A stretch of DNA of 64,000 bases from Thermoclostridium caenicola (GCF_900142095.1 NZ_FQZP01000004.1:52744-116743), one strand, 5' to 3'. Shown: positions 1 through 8,454, numbered from the stretch's first letter. Program-made: numbers and translations. Notes: generated by a model from the sequence alone, not told the origin.

Positions 1-753
1 GCCTTTCAGGCGGTAGCCCAGTTTTTCGGCCAGTTTGACCGATGCCATGTTGGCTGCGTCCCAATGCGGGAAAAGGCCCCTTTTAAGGCATTCCAGGATG
101 AGGGCTGCGGCGCAGGCTGCCGCAAGGCCCTTGCGCTGATGGTCCTCCCGGGTGTCGATCTGGATCTCGATACCGTCGTCGTACAGGGCATAGGAGGAGG
201 CACCTGCCACCACCTGGCCGTTATGGATGACACAGAAGCCTAAGCCTCTCTTTGCGTAATCTTCGGACGATGCAAACTGGGAACAGAGATCCCTGGACCA
301 GGCATGCTTGATGATCTCCCCATACCATCGCGCATCAATGGGCTCAATGGCATACCCTTCGGGAAGGGAGGCCATAAGGCCTGCCAGTTTCTCCCTGTCA
401 AAACCGTCCGCTTCATGGTGAAAGGCATAGCGCTGGAATCTGTAGCAGCGCCCCTTGAAAAGGTTTTCTATCAGGTGGTCCCATTCCGGTGTTTCGGGGA
501 CAAGATACATCTCCCCGGACCGGTACCGGGAAGGCACAACCAGAACCAGTTCCCGGGCCGCCGGATTGATGGGACGGCCGGCCAGGAAGGCGATATCGCC
601 CACCATGATTTTACCGCAGGTGGGATTTTGGGCGTCATCCGCCCAGGCATGTCCCATGTGCCCCTGCAGGCAGGCCTGGATCATGGCATGCTCCATTTTG
701 GAGAATACCGGCGCCAGTACGGCACGTTTATCCCTGTGCATCTCGATGATCAT
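1..753 (-). CDS. GNAT-family N-acetyltransferase, 3' end cut by window edge
   Basis: The reading frame is open from the ATG at 753 to the first base of the window (251 codons), so only the extreme C-terminus is missing. AAGGAGG lies about 9 nt before the ATG. The C-terminal part has the GNAT acetyl-CoA-binding pattern: a strand IEIQIDTRE followed by HQRKGLAAACAAALI (Q/RxxGxA-like loop, residues about 205-220) and the AANMASVKLAEKLGY segment typical of motif B. The N-terminal 130 residues are not recognised and resemble two-part clostridial GNAT proteins. It transfers an acyl group from acyl-CoA to an unknown amine. It is the third gene of a minus-strand run behind an SDR reductase and a cysteine-cluster protein; 81 nt separate it from the latter. 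Substrate unknown. Confidence 0.85.
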   Translation of the reverse strand, partial: MIIEMHRDKRAVLAPVFSKMEHAMIQACLQGHMGHAWADDAQNPTCGKIMVGDIAFLAGRPINPAARELVLVVPSRYRSGEMYLVPETPEWDHLIENLFKGRCYRFQRYAFHHEADGFDREKLAGLMASLPEGYAIEPIDARWYGEIIKHAWSRDLCSQFASSEDYAKRGLGFCVIHNGQVVAGASSYALYDDGIEIQIDTREDHQRKGLAAACAAALILECLKRGLFPHWDAANMASVKLAEKLGYRLKG

Positions 754-834
754 TTCTGAGCTGCCTCCTTGCAGGCGGCCGCCTGTTTTGCTGGGACCGG
801 CAGTTATCCCTGGCGCCCGTCCGGATACGGGGCG

Positions 835-1356
835 TCACTCGTAAAACCGCTCCAGGTCGGCCGCGATATCCTGGTTCTGCCTTGTCAGTATTTCAATGAA
901 TTCTACCACGCGCGCATCTTCCACCAAAACTTCAAAGGCCGAGTAAAGCGCATCGATGAAGACCGGGGAGATGACATGCCGGTCCGCCCGATACAGGAGC
1001 GGGCATACCGCAGCAGCCCGCAGGTCGGGCGCAAAGGCAAGGCACCCCTGCCCGTCAATTTGGGGAATAACGGGAAATATCCGGCAGGACAGGGGACGTT
1101 TTTTCCTGTCACAGCTGCCCCTACAGACCAGAAGCTTAACGGGGGTTCCGTCGGACAAACGGATGTGGCTGTCCCTGATGCTGAAATCCTTTTCAACCGC
1201 CTGGTACATGGCCTCTTCGCCCGGGAAGAGAAGCATCCCGTCCTGGTCGGAACCCTTGCAGCAGGCACGGTCGCAAAGCGTCCCGCAGTCAGTCCTGAGG
1301 GGCGTGATGCTCTCAAGATGTTTCCATGCTTTCTTATAGATAAACATTGTTTTCAT
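835..1356 (-). CDS. YkgJ-like cysteine-cluster protein
   Basis: A 173-residue protein with an N-terminal cysteine cluster, C-x3-C-x3-CC at residues 24-33, followed by later cysteines within RGSCDRKKRPLSCRIFP. Spaced Cys residues followed by a CR-x-FP segment are typical of YkgJ/zinc- or iron-chelating cysteine-cluster proteins, whose biochemical role is mostly unknown. No signal peptide or membrane segment is seen, so it is probably cytoplasmic. The start lies 2 nt after the stop of the SDR gene, which implies one transcript and translational coupling; its own ribosome-binding site is weak. The assignment rests on the cysteine pattern and is moderate. Confidence 0.6.
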   Translation of the reverse strand: MKTMFIYKKAWKHLESITPLRTDCGTLCDRACCKGSDQDGMLLFPGEEAMYQAVEKDFSIRDSHIRLSDGTPVKLLVCRGSCDRKKRPLSCRIFPVIPQIDGQGCLAFAPDLRAAAVCPLLYRADRHVISPVFIDALYSAFEVLVEDARVVEFIEILTRQNQDIAADLERFYE

Positions 1357-1358
1357 GG

Positions 1359-2201
1359 CTATGCGTAAAGCATGCCCACCAGCTTCTCAACCAGCCGGGA
1401 AGGCAAAATTCTCTTCAACAGGAGTATGGCTTTATATCCAAAACCCACGGCGCTCCGGATGGGCGGATTCTTTCGGAGGATCATGCGGTGGATGACCCTG
1501 GCTACGGCTTCGGGCGATGCGCCGTTCTGCTCGTCATGCTCCATCCTGGCCAGGGACTTTCTGAACCGGCTGCTGTAGGGGGAATCCTCTCCGGCGGCCT
1601 CAGCAATGATACGGCTGGAAGTAAACCCGGTCCGGGTATCCCCCGGTTCCACCAGGCAAGCCTTGATCCCGAAGGGGGCCACCTCATGCCGGAGGGCTTC
1701 CACCAGGGCTTCCAGTGCAAATTTGCTGGCGCTGTACATGGACTGGTAGGGAATGGAGATGATACCGGCCACCGAGCTGACGACGATGATCCTTCCGTTT
1801 CCCTGCTTCCGCATGACGGGCAATACCAGCCTTATCATGCGCAGGGCGCCGAAGAAATTGGTGTCAAACTGTTTTTCCGCCTCTTCCATGGCAGTGTCCT
1901 CGATGGATCCCGCGATGCCCATGCCGGCGTTGCAGATGAGGACATCAATCCGCCCTTCCTTTTCCAGTACCGCCTTAACGGCGCTTTCGGCCGATTCATC
2001 CGAGGTGACGTCAAGCGGTATCATGGCGATGAAACCGCCCGAGGCGTCTGTCTGCTCGGGCTGACCGCCATTGACGCCGGAGACCTTCCTGGATGTGCCG
2101 TAAACGCGGAAACCTCTTTTCATAAGCCATTGGGCTGTGGCTTTGCCAATTCCGGAGGAAGCGCCTGTCAAAAGGATTACCTGGTTGCTGCTTTCCCGCA
2201 T
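1359..2201 (-). CDS. Short-chain dehydrogenase/reductase (SDR)
   Basis: A classical SDR of 280 residues. The dinucleotide-binding motif TGASSGIG is at residues 12-19, NAG at 91-93, the catalytic serine at about 142 and YxxxK at Tyr156/Lys160. It should reduce or oxidise a carbonyl/alcohol with NAD(P). The ATG at 2201 is preferred over the one at 2210 because AAAGGA sits 9 nt upstream of the former and directly abuts the latter. A basic, hydrophobic C-terminus (about residues 255-280) could contact membrane. It is divergent from a serine-palmitoyltransferase-like gene; in sphingolipid synthesis the product of that enzyme is reduced by an SDR, which makes a shared pathway possible but unproven. 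Confidence 0.88.
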   Translation of the reverse strand: MRESSNQVILLTGASSGIGKATAQWLMKRGFRVYGTSRKVSGVNGGQPEQTDASGGFIAMIPLDVTSDESAESAVKAVLEKEGRIDVLICNAGMGIAGSIEDTAMEEAEKQFDTNFFGALRMIRLVLPVMRKQGNGRIIVVSSVAGIISIPYQSMYSASKFALEALVEALRHEVAPFGIKACLVEPGDTRTGFTSSRIIAEAAGEDSPYSSRFRKSLARMEHDEQNGASPEAVARVIHRMILRKNPPIRSAVGFGYKAILLLKRILPSRLVEKLVGMLYA

Positions 2202-2260
2202 AATTCCCATTCCTTTCTTCCTGCCATAGGGCTTTTTCTGTTGATTATCCGTTGAAGAAT

Positions 2261-2289
2261 ATTATACAATAACACGTGCCATCTGTCCC
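2261..2289 (-). promoter_or_regulatory. Candidate sigma-A promoter for the SDR operon
   Basis: On the minus strand a perfect TATAAT lies at 2266-2261 with GGGACA (4 of 6 bases of TTGACA) 17 bp upstream at 2289-2284. This gives a leader of about 55 nt to the SDR start. The rest of the 281-nt divergent gap holds an AT-rich stretch (2399-2409, TATGATACAAT) that may serve the plus-strand gene, without a clear -35. Confidence 0.4.
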
Positions 2290-2482
2290 GAAGGGGAATT
2301 GGCCCGGCAATATCCATAACCTTAGCCGGTGCTTTCACAAGGCGCTGTATTTCTTGCAAGGTGTCGGCTTGAAAAATCTAGTGGATATTTTACGGTTTTA
2401 TGATACAATGGGATTGGCATATCTATCTGGTAATAGTACTTGGTCATATATTGCACAGAATCATCGACAAGGAGATGTTACG

Positions 2483-3655
2483 ATGGACTTGTTTCAAAAA
2501 TGCTTTGACTACACGGCGGTAAAGGAAGCCAAAGCTGCCGGCATCTATCCTTACTTCCATGCCCTGGAGACCGGTCAGGATACCGAAGTGGTCATGGAAG
2601 GGCGTCGGACCATCATGATTGGCTCCAATAACTACCTGGGACTCACATCGGATCCCAGGGTGATTGAGGCGGCAAGGAAGGCGCTTGAAAAATACGGATC
2701 GGGTTGTTCGGGCTCAAGGTTCCTTAATGGCACGCTGGATTTGCATCTGGAATTGGAAAATCAACTTGCCGAGTTTCTGCATAAAGAAGCCTGCATGACG
2801 TTCAGCACGGGCTTCCAGACCAACCTGGGAATCATTTCAGCCATTGCCGGGCGCAATGACTATATCATCTGCGATAAGGAAAACCATGCCAGCATTTATG
2901 ATGCCTGCCGCCTCAGCTATGCCACCATGGTCCGCTACAAGCATAACGACATGGCCGATCTGGAGCGGGTGCTCAGTGAGGTTCCGGACAACAAGGGCAA
3001 GCTCATCGTAACCGACGGCGTATTCAGTATGGGCGGCGAGATCTGCAATCTGCCCAGGATCGTTGAGCTGGCCAAGAAATACGGCGCACGGGTCATGGTG
3101 GATGACGCCCATGCCCTGGGAGTTCTGGGCGAGAAGGGAAGAGGTACGGCCGAGTATTTCGGTCTGGAGGACGAAGTGGATATCATCATGGGTACCTTCA
3201 GTAAATCCCTGGCCAGCCTGGGCGGCTATATGGCTGCCTCTGAAGAAGTTGTTACATATGTTAAGCATACCTCGAGGCCCTTCATTTTCAGCGCGTCCAT
3301 TCCGCCGGCCAACGCAGCTGCCGCGCTTTGCGCCCTGAACATATTGAAGGAAGAGCCCGAAAGGGTGAAGAAGCTCCATGAGATTTCCGATTACATGAGA
3401 AAGCTGCTGCGGGAAAACAACATCCCGCTGAAGGAAACGGAGACGCCCATCATCCCCATTATGACCTATGAGGATATCCGGACATTCGTCATATGCAGGG
3501 AACTTCTGAAAGAGGGCGTTTACGTCAACCCGGTCATTTCACCTGCCGTGCCGCAGGGTCAGAGCATGATCCGGACCAGCTACACGGCAACCCATACCAA
3601 GGAACAGATGGAAGAGGCTGCCGAGAAATTCGTCAAGGTCTTTTCAAACTTCTAA
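2483..3655 (+). CDS. Serine palmitoyltransferase-like alpha-oxoamine synthase
   Basis: A 390-residue PLP enzyme of the alpha-oxoamine synthase family (BioF, KBL, HemA, SPT), which condenses an amino acid with an acyl-CoA and loses CO2. His135 (HASIYD) should stack on PLP, DDAH at 207-210 binds the cofactor and Lys241 in GTFSKS forms the Schiff base. The GTFSKSLASLGG block, the FSTGFQTNLGI block and SPAVPQGQS near the C-terminus resemble serine palmitoyltransferases as I remember them from Bacteroides and Sphingomonas, rather than KBL (GTLGKA) or BioF (GTLSKA). The start at 2483 has AAGGAG 8 nt upstream; the open frame extends further up but without a ribosome-binding site. Neighbouring SDR and acyltransferase genes are compatible with a lipid pathway. 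KBL- or BioF-like activity cannot be excluded. Confidence 0.8.
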   Translation: MDLFQKCFDYTAVKEAKAAGIYPYFHALETGQDTEVVMEGRRTIMIGSNNYLGLTSDPRVIEAARKALEKYGSGCSGSRFLNGTLDLHLELENQLAEFLHKEACMTFSTGFQTNLGIISAIAGRNDYIICDKENHASIYDACRLSYATMVRYKHNDMADLERVLSEVPDNKGKLIVTDGVFSMGGEICNLPRIVELAKKYGARVMVDDAHALGVLGEKGRGTAEYFGLEDEVDIIMGTFSKSLASLGGYMAASEEVVTYVKHTSRPFIFSASIPPANAAAALCALNILKEEPERVKKLHEISDYMRKLLRENNIPLKETETPIIPIMTYEDIRTFVICRELLKEGVYVNPVISPAVPQGQSMIRTSYTATHTKEQMEEAAEKFVKVFSNF

Positions 3656-3694
3656 GCCGGCTGTTCAGCCATCGGATATCCATGTCAATAAATA

Positions 3695-3737
3695 AGGGCT
3701 TCCTGGCCGAAAATGGCTACGGGAAGCCCTGTGTTTT
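3695..3737 (+). terminator. Probable terminator after the SPT-like gene
   Basis: AGGGCTTCC (3695-3703) pairs with GGAAGCCCT (3722-3730) around an 18-nt loop that itself can fold; a short T-rich stretch follows. It is weaker than canonical terminators because the T run is interrupted. Confidence 0.5.
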
Positions 3738-3795
3738 ATGCTCGTATACGATGCTGCCGGACATGCTGCGGTTTTCCGGGAATCTTGCAGGCATG

Positions 3796-3829
3796 AAAAA
3801 GGGCTGTTGCCTTCGCAGACAGCAGCCCA
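3796..3829 (-). terminator. Rho-independent terminator of the AbrB-type gene
   Basis: Read on the minus strand, GGGCTGCTGTCTGCG-AAGGCAACAGCCC forms a strong hairpin followed by TTTTT, placed 15 nt after the stop of the AbrB-type gene. Confidence 0.75.
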
Positions 3830-3843
3830 GTGAATATCCCGGT

Positions 3844-4086
3844 TTACTCGCTCTTTAAGCTTTCAAGGCATTCTGAACATATATTCTTTCCCTTATAAAC
3901 CTTGATATCTTTCGCATTATCGCAGAAGATACATGCCGGTTCATACTTTTTCAGAATGATGGTTGCGCCGTCGACATAGATCTCCAACGCATCCTTTTCC
4001 GCGATATCAAGCGTTCGCCTGAGCTCGATCGGTAGTACAACCCTTCCGAGCTCATCCACTTTTCTGACAATGCCGGTTGATTTCAC
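3844..4086 (-). CDS. AbrB/SpoVT-type transition-state regulator with C-terminal CxxC pair
   Basis: 80 residues. The first 50 are an AbrB swapped-hairpin DNA-binding domain (GIVRKVDELGRVVLPIELR). AbrB proteins are homodimeric or tetrameric DNA-binding repressors of stationary-phase genes. The C-terminal 30 residues hold CIFC and CSEC, about 14 residues apart, a spacing that could bind zinc. It lacks the GAF domain of SpoVT, which is encoded separately in this window. AAATTTC-rich sequence precedes the ATG with a GGGGGGAA ribosome-binding stretch 6 nt away. It stands alone with its own terminator. Target genes cannot be told. Confidence 0.88.
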   Translation of the reverse strand: MKSTGIVRKVDELGRVVLPIELRRTLDIAEKDALEIYVDGATIILKKYEPACIFCDNAKDIKVYKGKNICSECLESLKSE

Positions 4087-4160
4087 AGAAATTTCCCCCC
4101 CGTCTATATTAAATTTTAATCTGTACCAATCATATCATACCATTAATTACATTTATGGTC

Positions 4161-4191
4161 AATATATTTCTGCCCTAAAAATTCATATAAC
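4161..4191 (+). promoter_or_regulatory. Candidate sigma-E promoter for spmAB
   Basis: ATATATT (4162-4168) and CATATAAC (4184-4191) resemble the sigma-E -35 (ATATT) and -10 (CATACAnT) elements with a 15-nt spacer. spmAB is a mother-cell operon in Bacillus subtilis. A TATAAT at 4197-4202 could instead be a vegetative -10 without a good -35. Confidence 0.3.
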
Positions 4192-4319
4192 TGCTATATA
4201 ATGGAATTGATCGGCGATTGATAACAAGAGACATTTTAATCCTTCGTCCAATAAAAATCAAGAATAAATGATGACCCTTCAAATAAGATATATGGGACGA
4301 GTAATGCCGGAGCAGATCC

Positions 4320-4958
4320 ATGCTGAATGTCATCTGGGTCGTCATGCTGTTTTCAGGAATTGTGCTTGGCCTTGTCACGGGAAGGGAGAAGGAAGTATCC
4401 GACGCCTTCCTGTCAAGCTGCAGCCAGGCGGTAGAACTGGCCCTGGTCATGGTTGGGGCCATGTGCCTCTGGTCGGGACTCATGCGGGTTGCGGAAAAGG
4501 CGGGTATCGTGGATGCGCTGGCAAGGCTCCTGAAGGGGGTTTTCCGGTTCCTGTTCCCCGGAGTTCCCAAGGGGCATCCGGCCAACGGGGCTATTGCCAT
4601 GAGCTTCAGCGCCGATCTGCTTGGTCTGGGTAATGCGGCAACACCTTTGGGGATTCTCGCCATGAAGGAACTCTCCAATATCAACGGCAACTCGCCCATC
4701 GCCAGCAATGACATGGTGATGTTCGGCGTTATCAACGCGGCATGCATCCAGCTCATCCCGGCCACCATTCTGATCATCCGCCAACAGGCGGGTTCAACTG
4801 ATCCCAGCGGCATTATCCCCTGTGTATGGGTGGCATCATTCGTCTCAACCGTTACGGGGATTATTGTGGCAAAGGCGCTTGCACGCGTCGGCAGGATTCC
4901 GCCGAAATACGGCGCCGGGAATGGGAAGCGTCTGAAACCATCCGACAGGCGAGGTTGA
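4320..4958 (+). CDS. spmA: Spore maturation protein A
   Basis: A 212-residue polytopic membrane protein of the nucleoside-recognition (Gate) domain family. SpmA and SpmB are needed for spore core dehydration; the transported species is unknown. Hydrophobic segments lie at about 4-20, 38-55, 65-85, 95-115, 135-155 and 165-185, and the conserved stretch FSADLLGLGNAATPLG is at about 97-112. CCGGAG precedes the ATG by 7 nt. spmB starts 7 nt downstream. The short basic tail after residue 190 is cytoplasmic by charge. Confidence 0.93.
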   Translation: MLNVIWVVMLFSGIVLGLVTGREKEVSDAFLSSCSQAVELALVMVGAMCLWSGLMRVAEKAGIVDALARLLKGVFRFLFPGVPKGHPANGAIAMSFSADLLGLGNAATPLGILAMKELSNINGNSPIASNDMVMFGVINAACIQLIPATILIIRQQAGSTDPSGIIPCVWVASFVSTVTGIIVAKALARVGRIPPKYGAGNGKRLKPSDRRG

Positions 4959-4965
4959 CCAGGTC

Positions 4966-5487
4966 ATGATGGATTTTTTGTCAAACGCAGCCATACCGGC
5001 AGTTGTACTGCTCATCGTGGTGACAGCCTATATCAGGGGTGTGCCCGTCTTTGACGCGTTTGTCGAGGGAGCCAAAGAAGGAGCGCGCACAGCGTTCGAT
5101 ATCCTTCCCGTCATGGTGGGAATCCTGGCGGGCGTGGCCGTATTGAACGGCTCCGGGCTTATCGATATGCTGACCGGCCTGCTTCAAAAACCGGCCGAGG
5201 CCATAGGGATACCCCGGGAGATCCTTCCGCTTCTTCTGATTCGCCCCTTCTCCGGCAGTGCCTCACTGGGCCTGTTTTCAGAGCAGATAACCCGGGTCGG
5301 CCCGGATACTTTTCTGGGTCGCGCCCTGTCCACCATCATGGGTTCCAGCGAAACCGTCCTCTATACCCTTGCCGTCTATTTTGGTGCGGCAAATGTCAAA
5401 AACACCCGTCATGCCGTGGCGGCGTCCCTGATCTCCTCCTATGCGGGGATGCTGGCGGCCATTTTCATCTGCAGGATAATTGAATAG
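4966..5487 (+). CDS. spmB: Spore maturation protein B
   Basis: 173 residues, the partner of SpmA, also with Gate-domain membrane segments. The conserved block LLIRPFSGSASLG (about 88-100) and MGSSETVLYTLAVYFG (about 125-140) identify it. The order spmA-spmB with a 7-nt gap matches the B. subtilis operon. Two ATGs in tandem (4966, 4969) are possible starts. No clear terminator follows before the ABC importer; 135 nt of GC-rich sequence without recognisable elements separate them. Confidence 0.93.
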   Translation: MMDFLSNAAIPAVVLLIVVTAYIRGVPVFDAFVEGAKEGARTAFDILPVMVGILAGVAVLNGSGLIDMLTGLLQKPAEAIGIPREILPLLLIRPFSGSASLGLFSEQITRVGPDTFLGRALSTIMGSSETVLYTLAVYFGAANVKNTRHAVAASLISSYAGMLAAIFICRIIE

Positions 5488-5622
5488 CCCTTTTGAGCCG
5501 CTGCGGTCCCCATATCCGCAGGGTATCCTGGCCTGTCCATTTTCACCTTTTTTTGGGCGGCTAATATTATGTAAATGTAGAACCCGCCTCACATAAGGCT
5601 GTCCGCTTTCTCGGAGGTTGAA

Positions 5623-6393
5623 ATGGCAGAAGAATTGGTTGAAGTCAGGAACCTGGGAATGAAATACCAGAGCCCCAACGGTGAGATTGAGGCCGTAAGG
5701 GATGTGTCCTTCACGGTCCGCAAGGGAGAATTTGTCAGCCTGGTAGGACCCAGCGGCTGCGGCAAATCCACCATTCTGTCCATCATTTCGGGTTTGCTCA
5801 AGCCAACGGCAGGTTCCGTCCGGATCGGCGGCGAATGGGTGCGCGGGACCTCAGAAAAAGTGGGCTACATGCTCCAGAAGGATCACCTGTTCGACTGGAG
5901 GACCATCTACCAGAATGTGGTGCTGGGGCTTGAGGTGCGGGGCACCCTGAACCGGGAAAGCAGGGAATGGGTGCTCAGCCTTTTGAAGACCTATGGGCTT
6001 TACGATTTCAGGGACAAATATCCCAACCAGCTTTCCGGCGGCATGCGCCAGCGGGCCGCGCTGATACGGACCCTTGCCGTCAATCCGGAGATTCTGCTTT
6101 TGGATGAGGCCTTCTCCGCGCTGGACTACCAGATGCGCATCGCCGTTACCGACGATATCTACCGCATCATCAAAAAGGAGCAGAAAACAGCTATCCTTGT
6201 CACCCATGATATTGCCGAAAGCATCAGCATGTCGGACCGGGTTATCGTGCTTTCCAAAAGGCCGGCCACCGTTACGGCCATCCACGATATCCGCTTCAAT
6301 CTGAAGGAACGCACACCCCTGGCATGCCGGGAAGCGCAGGAATTTCCGGGGTATTTCAATATGATTTGGAGGGAGCTGGATGTTCATGTCTGA
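5623..6393 (+). CDS. ABC importer ATPase, SsuB/TauB/ThiZ class
   Basis: 256 residues. Walker A GPSGCGKS at 42-49, Q-loop MLQKD near 82-86, signature LSGGMRQR about 137, Walker B ILLLDEAFSALD about 155-166 and H-loop LVTHD about 190. It powers import by the permease and binding protein encoded next. The family serves aliphatic sulfonates, taurine, nitrate or hydroxymethylpyrimidine; the sequence does not decide which. CGGAGG lies 6 nt before the ATG. The permease gene starts inside its last 14 nt, so the two are translationally coupled. Confidence 0.93.
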   Translation: MAEELVEVRNLGMKYQSPNGEIEAVRDVSFTVRKGEFVSLVGPSGCGKSTILSIISGLLKPTAGSVRIGGEWVRGTSEKVGYMLQKDHLFDWRTIYQNVVLGLEVRGTLNRESREWVLSLLKTYGLYDFRDKYPNQLSGGMRQRAALIRTLAVNPEILLLDEAFSALDYQMRIAVTDDIYRIIKKEQKTAILVTHDIAESISMSDRVIVLSKRPATVTAIHDIRFNLKERTPLACREAQEFPGYFNMIWRELDVHV

Positions 6394-7216
6394 CAAACAG
6401 ACTCCTGCCCTGTCGAAGGAACGGGCTGAATACCTGAGGAAAGTAAGGTTCAGGAAATATGCCACCCTTGCCGTCAGGGTCCTGATCCTGGTGGTCTTTT
6501 TTGCAGCATGGGAGATCCTTGCCAACCTGAAACTGATTGATCCGTTCATTACCAGCCAACCGTCAAGGATCATCAGGACCCTGGGCAACCTTTACCGGGA
6601 AGGCTCTCTCTTCCGGCATATCGGCGTCACCTGCCTGGAAACCGTGGCAGGCTTTCTCATCGGAACCATCCTGGGCACCGGCATAGCTGTCCTGCTATGG
6701 TGGTCCGACTTTATAGCCAGGGTCCTCGAGCCTTACCTGGTGGTGCTCAACAGCCTTCCCAAGATTGCCCTGGGGCCCATCTTCATCATATGGATCGGAC
6801 CGGGTCCTATGGCCATCATCGTCATGGCGCTGGCCATTTCGCTGATTGTGACGATCCTGGAGGTTCTCAACGGATTCCTTTCCGTGGATCCCGAGAAGAT
6901 AAAACTCGTCCAGACCTTCGGAGCAAACCATATGCAGATCTTTACCAAGGTGGTGCTGCCTGCCAATGTGAGCTCCATCATCAACGCCCTGAAGATCAAT
7001 GTGGGATTGTCCTGGGTCGGCGTGATCGTGGGCGAGTTCCTGGTGTCCAGGGCCGGGCTGGGCTACCTGATCGTTTACGGCGGGCAGGTTTTCCAGCTGG
7101 ATCTGGTCATGACCAGCGTGCTCATACTGGCTGTGGCGGCGGCGCTTATGTACCAGGGCGTGGTCTGGCTGGAGAAAAAACTTGTGAAGAACCAGCAGAT
7201 GTACGGCCAGCTGTAA
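6380..7216 (+). CDS. ABC importer permease, SsuC/TauC class
   Basis: 278 residues with about six membrane helices (roughly 28-48, 85-110, 120-140, 145-165, 205-225, 240-260). The permease coupling motif is present as a degenerate EAA loop around residues 175-200 (VQTFGANHMQIFTKVVLP). It forms the membrane channel as a dimer with the ATPase on the inside. GGAGGGAG, inside the upstream gene, is its ribosome-binding site. The binding-protein gene follows after 91 nt. Confidence 0.92.
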   Translation: MFMSDKQTPALSKERAEYLRKVRFRKYATLAVRVLILVVFFAAWEILANLKLIDPFITSQPSRIIRTLGNLYREGSLFRHIGVTCLETVAGFLIGTILGTGIAVLLWWSDFIARVLEPYLVVLNSLPKIALGPIFIIWIGPGPMAIIVMALAISLIVTILEVLNGFLSVDPEKIKLVQTFGANHMQIFTKVVLPANVSSIINALKINVGLSWVGVIVGEFLVSRAGLGYLIVYGGQVFQLDLVMTSVLILAVAAALMYQGVVWLEKKLVKNQQMYGQL

Positions 7217-7307
7217 AAAACCGGCGTGTTTTTATGCGCGGTTGCAGGTACACGGAAGATTGCATCTGTCATCCGGACCGAAATTTTTGATGAGGGAGGG
7301 TTTATGC

Positions 7308-8306
7308 ATGAAGAAGGCAGCCATCATCCTGACGTTGATCCTGTCGGTAGCCCTGGCACTTGCGGCATGCGGCCAGCAGGACAAGATCAAGATTACGCTC
7401 AGCGAAGTGACCCATTCGGTTTTCTACGCGCCCCAATATGTGGCCATCAACCTGGGATTTTTTGAGGAACAGGGCCTGGAGGTGGAGTTAAGCAACGGCC
7501 AGGGCGCGGACAAGGTGATGACGGCCGTGCTGTCAGGACAGGTGGATATCGGCTTTGCCGGACCCGAAGCCTCCATTTATGTCTATAATGAAGGCAGGGA
7601 AGACTATGCGGTGGTATTTGCCCAGCTGACAAAAAGGGACGGTTCCTTCCTGGTGGGAAGAACGCCGGAGCCTGATTTCAAATGGGAAAATCTCAGGGGC
7701 AAATCCATCATTGGCGGCAGAAAAGGCGGCGTACCCGAGATGACCCTGGAGTATGTGCTGAAAAAGCATGGCCTTGTGCCCAATCAGGATCTCATCGTGG
7801 ATACCAGCATCCAGTTTGCGGCCATGGCCGGCGCCTTCACCGGTGGGGAAGGGGATTATGTCACCCTGTTCGAACCCACGGCCACCATGCTGGAGAAGGA
7901 AGGAAAGGGATATGTCCTGGCCTCGGTAGGCATGGAAAGCGGCGAGATCCCTTACACGGCCTACTTTGCGAAGAAAAGCTACATAGAAAAGAATAAGGAC
8001 ATCATCCAGAGATTCACCAATGCCATCTATAAAGGACAGCAGTGGGTAGACCAGCATACGCCGAAGGAGATTGCCGAGGTCATCAGGCCGTCCTTCCCGG
8101 ATACCGACCTGGAAATCCTGGAAGCTGTAGCGCAGCGCTACAAGGAGATCGATGCATGGTGTAAGGATCCCATCATGACCGAGGAAGCCTTAAACCGCCT
8201 GCAGGATGTTATGGAGGAAGCGGGTGAACTTAAAAACAGGGCGCCCCATGACAAGATTGTTGACAATTCTTTTGCCAGGAAGGCCATGGAAGATATGAAA
8301 AAGTAA
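7308..8306 (+). CDS. ABC importer substrate-binding lipoprotein, SsuA/THI5-like
   Basis: 332 residues with a lipoprotein signal: MKK, a hydrophobic core and LAAC with the lipidated Cys at about residue 20. The mature part is an NMT1/THI5-like two-lobed binding protein (APQYVAINLGFFEEQGLEVEL, then GQVDIGFAGPEASIY). GGGAGGG is 7 nt upstream of the chosen ATG at 7308; upstream in-frame starts would destroy the signal peptide. Relatives bind sulfonates, nitrate or thiamine pyrimidine. No TPP riboswitch or S-box was seen before the operon, so the ligand stays open. Confidence 0.9.
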   Translation: MKKAAIILTLILSVALALAACGQQDKIKITLSEVTHSVFYAPQYVAINLGFFEEQGLEVELSNGQGADKVMTAVLSGQVDIGFAGPEASIYVYNEGREDYAVVFAQLTKRDGSFLVGRTPEPDFKWENLRGKSIIGGRKGGVPEMTLEYVLKKHGLVPNQDLIVDTSIQFAAMAGAFTGGEGDYVTLFEPTATMLEKEGKGYVLASVGMESGEIPYTAYFAKKSYIEKNKDIIQRFTNAIYKGQQWVDQHTPKEIAEVIRPSFPDTDLEILEAVAQRYKEIDAWCKDPIMTEEALNRLQDVMEEAGELKNRAPHDKIVDNSFARKAMEDMKK

Positions 8307-8351
8307 CGGGAAGATTTTTCATGATGCATGCATAAACAGTATAAAAAAACA

Positions 8352-8408
8352 GGGGAGCGGGGCATGCGCCGTTTGCCGATATGAGCGCAAGCGCCACTCC
8401 CTTTCTGT
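8352..8408 (+). terminator. Terminator of the ABC importer operon
   Basis: GGGAG and the following GC-rich arm pair with GCGCnnGCGCCnCTCCC with two mismatches, then CTTTCT. It lies 46 nt after the binding-protein stop. Confidence 0.6.
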
Positions 8409-8426
8409 ATGTTCTCATCTAAACCC

Positions 8427-8454
8427 TTGATCATGAAAGCTTTTGTGATAGAAT
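8427..8454 (+). promoter_or_regulatory. Candidate promoter of the purine permease gene
   Basis: TTGATC (8427-8432) and TAGAAT (8449-8454) with a 16-bp spacer fit a sigma-A promoter and would give a leader of about 160 nt. The leader holds two small hairpins (near 8553-8567 and 8569-8585) but none of the conserved cores of a purine riboswitch. A second possible start site is the TTATTCAT element at 8472-8488, described in the findings. Confidence 0.45.

Noticed and set aside
5488..5622. TPP riboswitch before the ABC importer
   Set aside because: Neither the CTGAGA box nor the second conserved arm is present, so a thiamine-precursor role has no support from regulation.
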